Of a stretch of 9,744 nucleotides of DNA, positions 5,915-9,744 are shown one piece after another. The notes beneath the pieces are model-generated. The model saw only the letters and a program-made list of their open reading frames with translations. It did no database searches and was not told the DNA's origin. This DNA comes from Cyanobacteria bacterium UBA11372 (lineage in GTDB: Bacteria; Cyanobacteriota; Cyanobacteriia; Cyanobacteriales; Aerosakkonemataceae). Within the stretch, counting starts at the first letter, position 1. Every line of letters begins with the position of its first letter. The stretch lies in the NCBI GenBank assembly GCA_003486675.1, contig DNGG01000353.1, positions 1 through 9,744 of the forward strand, given 5' to 3'. The position numbers and the translations under genes were made by a program.

Positions 5915-6520
5915 ATGATCGACCTCTACACTTTCACCACCCCCAACGGACGCAAAGTTTCCATCATGCTGGAAGAAGTCGAACTTCCCTACAACGTCCA
6001 TAAAATCGACATCACCAAAGGCGACCAATTTACCCCCGAATTCGTCGCCATTAATCCCAATAGCAAAATTCCCGCTATCATCGACTCCGATACCGGCATG
6101 ACTGTATTTGAGTCGGGTGCAATCTTGATTTATCTAGCCGAAAAAACCGGACAATTCTTGCCTAGCGAACAAAAAAGTCGCTTCCAAGTTATCGAGTGGT
6201 TAATGTTCCAAATGGCAAGTGTAGGACCAATGTTTGGACAGCTTAACCACTTCAAGCGCTTCGCACCGGAAAAAATTCCCTACGCCATCGAACGTTATGA
6301 AAAAGAAACCTTGCGACTTTATGGCGTATTAGACAAGCAATTATCCGACAAAGAATTCATCTGCGGCGACTATTCTATTGCCGATATTGCTACCTATCCT
6401 TGGGTTGCTAGTTATGAATTTCAAGGATTAACCCTCGATAACCATCCCAATCTTAAACGTTGGTTTGAAACAATTCAACAGCGTCCAGCCGTTCAACGCG
6501 GGATGGCAGTTCCAGCATAA
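5915..6520 (+). CDS. Glutathione S-transferase, YfcG/Ure2-like (Nu class)
   Basis: A 201-residue protein closely resembling E. coli YfcG, a GSH-dependent disulfide-bond reductase. The N-terminal thioredoxin-like domain (1-80) has MIDLYTFTTPNGRKV with Thr9-Pro10-Asn11-Gly12, the glutathione-contact motif of this class, then INPNSKIPAI (46-55) with the cis-Pro and FESGAILIYLAEKTG (65-79). The C-terminal helical domain (85-201) has GPMFGQLNHF (104-113), IPYAIERY (121-128) and YSIADIATYPWV (153-164) with the N-capping Asp. Cytosolic; probable role in thiol/disulfide or peroxide handling with glutathione. No ribosome binding site is visible, because the heptamer repeat occupies that position. The last codons and the TAA stop overlap the start of the downstream repeat unit. 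Length is slightly shorter than YfcG (215). Its partner is unknown; it is a single-gene unit. Confidence 0.93.
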   Translation: MIDLYTFTTPNGRKVSIMLEEVELPYNVHKIDITKGDQFTPEFVAINPNSKIPAIIDSDTGMTVFESGAILIYLAEKTGQFLPSEQKSRFQVIEWLMFQMASVGPMFGQLNHFKRFAPEKIPYAIERYEKETLRLYGVLDKQLSDKEFICGDYSIADIATYPWVASYEFQGLTLDNHPNLKRWFETIQQRPAVQRGMAVPA

Positions 6521-6750
6521 CCGAGGCAGCTGATCTCCTGCGCCAATCGAGGCGGAGCCTCGCGATCGCTCGTCGCTCGTTCCCAGGCTCCAGCCTGGGA
6601 ACGAGAGTAGGGAGGCTCTGCCTCCCGGAATCGCAAGTTCCAGGTTAACCGAGGCAGCAGCCCTCCTACGCTAACCGAGGCAGAGCCTCGCGATCGCTCG
6701 TTCCCAGGCTCCAGCCTGGGAACGAGATCCGGGAGGCTCTGCCTCCCCTT
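6509..6750. repeat. Two tandem copies of a palindrome-rich unit (period about 121-128 bp)
   Basis: AGTTCCAG...TAACCGAGGCAGC starts both copies (6509 and 6636). Each copy then has GAGGC-rich palindromes (6549-6561 and 6677-6689), a HIP1 site, the hairpin CTCGTTCCCAGG/CCTGGGAACGAG (6576-6605 and 6697-6726) and GGGAGGC-TCT-GCCTCCC (6610-6626 and 6731-6747). Copy 1 carries an extra 7-nt CGCTCGT-like duplication near 6571-6580. The unit sits between convergent genes and probably acts as a bidirectional transcription stop. Open frames across it are repeat artefacts. Confidence 0.88.
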
Positions 6751-6759
6751 GTGCAAGAT

Positions 6760-9258
6760 TTAAGTTGTACTGTAATACTCATTCTTAGCATACACGCTAA
6801 TAATGGTATCCCCTACCTCAAAAAACGCTCCCTCTTGCTCATCTTTGGAAAATTGCAAGTTACCGTACTTAGCACCAATTGCATCAGCAGTCTGCGCTAA
6901 AGTATCCATTTCATCGGGTAAAAGTCCAGTGGAACCAATATAAAAAACTAGCGGACTAATCTTTTCCCGATACACTTTCTCTGCATAGTCTTCCAATTTC
7001 TCTTTTGCCGCTGTCAAAGCTGTCACAAATTCGTCTCGGTTGACTTTTTCTCCTTGCCATTTTACCTGCAACAGTCGCGTCAGACTATCCCCACCCACTT
7101 TTGATAAGATCGCTGCAACGCTACCGTTATCTTCAATTCCCAGAAAGTTATCAAAAATCTGCTTCATCCAATCATCAACCTTGGTAATCTTTGTGCGAGA
7201 TGATAAGGTTTTGTGTCCGAAAACAACATCCTCATCCAAGGTGATGTCGAAGGTTGGTTTATCTACTTTCTCGCCGGTATCTTGATTAAATCCCTCATAC
7301 AAGCGATCGAGGAATTTATTCGCCGAGTAAAGTTTGCCGAGATTGAGGATATCTTTGCTACCAATATCGACTTTGTAGCTAACGCGAGTATCTACCGTAC
7401 CGTTTGCGATCGCTTCCTTTAAATCGCTATACTCTGTCGTTGTGGGAAAGTTGATATAAAGGCTCTTGGAAAGATAGTGCTTTTTCAACTCCGCCAACTG
7501 TTCATCAGTGTAAACATCCGATTCTTCTTTCAAATGAGCCGCTAAAATACTAGCCAGTATTTTAATTTCGGCTAACTCATCGAACGTCCCATCAATATTA
7601 CCATAACTGCCAGTAAAAGGCACGAGGGGCAAATTGTCTAACCGCAAAGTGTATTCGGTGCGGAAATCGAAAGTTTCGGCTTCTATTACACCCTTTGACT
7701 TCAACAAATCAAAGACTTTCTTACTGCTAATTTTGATTTGCAGCGACTTGACGTTTACCTCGCCGTCGCTGACAATTGTGTAATTGTTGAAACTTTCCAG
7801 ATTGGTAATCAGCACGCCAGCTACTTCGCTGATTTGGCTGCTATCTTCAACCTTTACCAGTTTAACAGGTCTGGTAATCAGCATATTGATCGTAGCGGTA
7901 TTGCGATTAATTTCAAACGTCCCCATGCTGACATATTCGCCACCATCTAAAAATTCTGTCTTCAACCCAGGTTCGATAAGGTTTCCATTTTCATCTCTCG
8001 AACCGTTAATCCTCTTGACTCCTTTGCGGCGATAGTTTTTCTGCAATTCCTTGATATTGATAATGATGCTGCTGTTGTTTTCCTCCAACAGGTTGACTAA
8101 CTCCAGCACGGATATTTTATCGTTGACTTTGACGCTATCCAAGATTTCGTGCTTCGCCAACGCCGACGCATCGAAAATAGCCAAATCAATGTCTTGAGTT
8201 AACTCAGCAATTTCGGCATTTGTCAGCGCCTTGGCGTGTTTTTCTGTCAAGGTGGCATCAAAGGTACTCGCCAGCGCATACTTGGCAGTATTCAAGTTTC
8301 CATTAGCCAAATTCGCCTTCGCAAAAGCCAAGACAGATTCATCTGTTTGCGCCACAGGAACCTCGGTTAATTTGTCGTAGTCTTCTTTGCTAATTTTCCG
8401 ATATTTGTAGAAGACGCCATCATCATCTGCCTTAAGTCCGATAATCTTCAAAGTGCTGGAGGAACCATTAATTTTTTGACCACTTTTAGAGACAAAAACT
8501 TGGTAATCGTACTCCTTAATTAAAGGTTCTTCAATCGCCGTTGCTACCGCATTACCTAATAGTTTGGCACTTTGGTAAAGTCCATCATAAACTTGCCTGA
8601 CTTCCCCCGCGCGAATGCATGTTCCCGATACGGTGTTGGCGAGTTTCGAGAGCAATCGGAAGTCAGCAGAAGAATAGGAAATGGTATTAACAAACACATC
8701 CATGTTTTTTAGTTCTTCGCAAATCTTCTCCAGGGTATTTGCTTCCGAATTAGCACTAGGATCGTTGGCGTATCCGTCGCTGTGTAAATTGATAGCAGTA
8801 AGCTCTCCCTCTCGCAAGAAAGACTTAGCCATTGTCATCGATTGAGATATGCAGGTAGTGAAACCTGTTTGGATTCTTTGAATTTCTTGGATATAGGAAG
8901 AATTAGCTTTCATTACTTCCTGGATGGGAACTCGCTGGAAGTGACAAGTAACGTCTCCCTGGGATGCATAAGATATCAGGGTAACCAGTAGCTGGTAATT
9001 GTTGTATTCATCCAAGGTCAAAAGTTTAATCAGGGTTTCTTTCAACGGCCCTATGTCATAATACATAGAACCGGAGCGATCGATAATGATAATGCTATGA
9101 GCAATAGCTTTTTCTGGGGTGTCATCGGCAGTTAATTGACGCTTAACTCGGTCAACTAAATAGTATGCTTTTGGTTTTCCGGCAAAATTGTAGAGGGTGA
9201 ATTTTGTTTGGTTATTCTGTGCATCTGTTGCTGACGGTTGATTTTTTTGGCGTGCCAT
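6760..9258 (-). CDS. Large von Willebrand factor A domain protein, function unknown
   Basis: An 832-residue cytosolic protein; no signal peptide or membrane segment is seen. A vWA domain lies at about 53-235: IIIIDRSGSM (56-65) gives the MIDAS D60-x-S62-x-S64, TGFTT (131-135) the MIDAS Thr, and HSDGYAND (159-166) the MIDAS Asp161. The metal site therefore looks complete, which suggests metal-dependent protein-protein binding. A beta-rich part follows (245-290), then a helical part (300-400, including LANGNLNTAKYALASTF) and a long mixed alpha/beta C-terminal half that matches no family I know. The ATG at 9258 is preceded by GAGGGA. An in-frame GTG at 9321 is rejected because it lies in a dispersed palindrome, and an ATG at 9285 lacks a binding site. 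The gene is divergent from the Gp157 gene and convergent with the GST gene. A link with MoxR or other vWA partners is not visible here. Confidence 0.85.
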   Translation of the reverse strand: MARQKNQPSATDAQNNQTKFTLYNFAGKPKAYYLVDRVKRQLTADDTPEKAIAHSIIIIDRSGSMYYDIGPLKETLIKLLTLDEYNNYQLLVTLISYASQGDVTCHFQRVPIQEVMKANSSYIQEIQRIQTGFTTCISQSMTMAKSFLREGELTAINLHSDGYANDPSANSEANTLEKICEELKNMDVFVNTISYSSADFRLLSKLANTVSGTCIRAGEVRQVYDGLYQSAKLLGNAVATAIEEPLIKEYDYQVFVSKSGQKINGSSSTLKIIGLKADDDGVFYKYRKISKEDYDKLTEVPVAQTDESVLAFAKANLANGNLNTAKYALASTFDATLTEKHAKALTNAEIAELTQDIDLAIFDASALAKHEILDSVKVNDKISVLELVNLLEENNSSIIINIKELQKNYRRKGVKRINGSRDENGNLIEPGLKTEFLDGGEYVSMGTFEINRNTATINMLITRPVKLVKVEDSSQISEVAGVLITNLESFNNYTIVSDGEVNVKSLQIKISSKKVFDLLKSKGVIEAETFDFRTEYTLRLDNLPLVPFTGSYGNIDGTFDELAEIKILASILAAHLKEESDVYTDEQLAELKKHYLSKSLYINFPTTTEYSDLKEAIANGTVDTRVSYKVDIGSKDILNLGKLYSANKFLDRLYEGFNQDTGEKVDKPTFDITLDEDVVFGHKTLSSRTKITKVDDWMKQIFDNFLGIEDNGSVAAILSKVGGDSLTRLLQVKWQGEKVNRDEFVTALTAAKEKLEDYAEKVYREKISPLVFYIGSTGLLPDEMDTLAQTADAIGAKYGNLQFSKDEQEGAFFEVGDTIISVYAKNEYYSTT

Positions 9259-9299
9259 ATTTCGATTTTCCCTCAGTAACGACATCTGGTTTGAAAATT

Positions 9300-9316
9300 G
9301 CAGGCGAGACGCCTGC
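9300..9316. repeat. Dispersed palindrome GCAGGCG-AGA-CGCCTGC
   Basis: A 7-bp perfect stem with an AGA loop, followed by TCCACAAG as in the common cyanobacterial copies. It lies in the upstream region of the vWA gene. Confidence 0.75.
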
Positions 9317-9334
9317 TCCACAAGAGTGCGCCAA

Positions 9335-9365
9335 AACGCAGATAAATCTGATAAACATCTGCGTT
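9335..9365. repeat. Inverted repeat AACGCAGAT/ATCTGCGTT
   Basis: A 9-bp perfect stem (9335-9343 with 9357-9365) around a 13-nt loop. It is a dispersed-type element between the vWA and Gp157 genes. Confidence 0.75.
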
Positions 9366-9410
9366 GATCTGGGTCGATCTTTTGTCAGTAATTGAAAAAG
9401 TTTGAGTAGA

Positions 9411-9439
9411 TTGATAATGAAGTGGAACTAATATATATT
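9411..9439 (+). promoter_or_regulatory. Likely promoter of the Gp157-like gene
   Basis: TTGATA (9411-9416) and TATATT (9434-9439) are 17 nt apart, each one mismatch from the consensus hexamers. On the minus strand a perfect TATAAT (9442-9437) overlaps it and may serve the vWA gene, but without a good -35. Confidence 0.5.
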
Positions 9440-9501
9440 ATACTTCAAAAAGACTGGTTGTGGGGTATTGTTAAATTAATGTTGCATCAGGAGTCAAAAC
9501 A

Positions 9502-9744
9502 ATGGAAAGCACCGTACCGGAGAATGTTTCAGTACAACCTAGAACGCTGTTTAGCATTTCAGCAGAGATCGGCGAGTTAACGGCGTTGTTAGATGAGATT
9601 GAGGACAACGATCGCGAGGGCGAACAGTTGATTACCAGTTGGCTAGAGCAATTGGGAGAAGAGCGCGATCGCAAGCTAGATAATTACGCCGCCTTAATCT
9701 CCGAATTGCAAGCCAGAGCAGCTGTTCGCAAAGCAGAAGCCAAA
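9502..9744 (+). CDS. Siphovirus Gp157-family protein, partial (C-terminus off right edge)
   Basis: The ATG at 9502 has AGGAG 8 nt upstream (9489-9493), and the frame is open for 81 codons to the window edge. Residues 15-81 match the N-terminal pattern of Sipho_Gp157 (PF05565): LFSISAEIGELTALLDEIED, then a W-x-E-Q-L stretch and ERDRKLDNYAALISELQARA, with acidic coiled-coil-like helices and the characteristic K-x-D-N-Y-A segment. Gp157 proteins occur in phages and prophages, often near recombination genes such as single-strand annealing proteins. A Gp157 was reported in Streptococcus thermophilus phages in connection with phage resistance (from memory). The cyanobacterial role is not known to me. 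The rest of the gene, and possible recombination partners, would lie to the right. Confidence 0.75.
   Translation, partial: MESTVPENVSVQPRTLFSISAEIGELTALLDEIEDNDREGEQLITSWLEQLGEERDRKLDNYAALISELQARAAVRKAEAK

Noticed and set aside
6493..6756. An 87-codon minus-strand open frame across the palindrome units
   Set aside because: It is a translation of the repeated hairpins, with duplicated RLEPGNER/SQAGAWER-type stretches known as artefacts of this repeat class.
4327..9258. STAND ATPase and vWA gene as one vWA-MoxR-type conflict system
   Set aside because: They are on opposite strands, separated by a GST gene and repeats, and no MoxR ATPase or protease is present. Not supported as a system from this window.
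9471..9674. Minus-strand 67-codon frame at the right edge
   Set aside because: It is antisense to the Gp157-like frame, which has a good ribosome binding site and recognisable protein pattern.
1..9744. tRNA or rRNA genes, insertion sequences or transposases
   Set aside because: No cloverleaf, rRNA core motif, transposase domain or long terminal inverted repeats with target duplications could be seen.

Overview
The window looks like chromosomal DNA of a cyanobacterium, probably filamentous. HIP1 octamers (GCGATCGC) occur throughout, in genes and in gaps. The gaps also carry typical cyanobacterial repeats: heptamer tandem repeats, palindromes around CCCAGGCTCCAGCCTGGG and GCAGGCG-AGA-CGCCTGC, and a GCCGGAGGCATATCGC-type element. 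Gene content agrees: DUF29, DUF1036, a STAND ATPase with the N-terminal helix-turn-helix common in cyanobacterial NB-ARC proteins, and a YfcG-like GST. The genus cannot be named.

Layout. (1) 1-1082, minus: N-terminal 360 residues of a secreted lipoprotein, probably an alpha/alpha-toroid carbohydrate-active protein; its C-terminus lies beyond the left edge. (2) 1329-1805, plus: DUF29 protein. (3) 1806-2039: repeat-rich gap. (4) 2040-2656, plus: a stand-alone GIY-YIG nuclease-like protein and a 79-residue helical protein, in an apparent two-gene operon. (5) 2657-2893: HIP1 hairpin array between convergent genes. (6) 3985-2894, minus: two tandem secreted DUF1036 paralogues. (7) 3986-4326: divergent regulatory gap with a possible 36-codon leader ORF behind a perfect Shine-Dalgarno. 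(8) 4327-5742, plus: HTH + NB-ARC + winged-helix STAND ATPase with no visible sensor repeats and with a repeat element in its reading frame. (9) 5743-5914: terminator-like hairpin and heptamer repeats. (10) 5915-6520, plus: YfcG/Nu-type glutathione transferase. (11) 6509-6750: two degenerate copies of a palindrome-rich unit of about 125 bp. (12) 9258-6760, minus: 832-residue vWA protein of unknown function with an intact MIDAS. (13) 9502-9744, plus: start of a siphovirus Gp157-family protein that runs off the right edge.

How the genes relate. Most appear to be single transcription units separated by repeats, as in an accessory region. Two operons are supported: the GIY-YIG pair and the DUF1036 pair. 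The STAND ATPase, the large vWA protein, the nuclease pair and the phage-type Gp157 gene fit the gene mix of conflict or defence islands, but no complete known system is assembled here, and a joint function is inference only. The most striking sequence-level observation is the dispersed repeat translated in frame inside the NB-ARC domain, next to an altered sensor motif.
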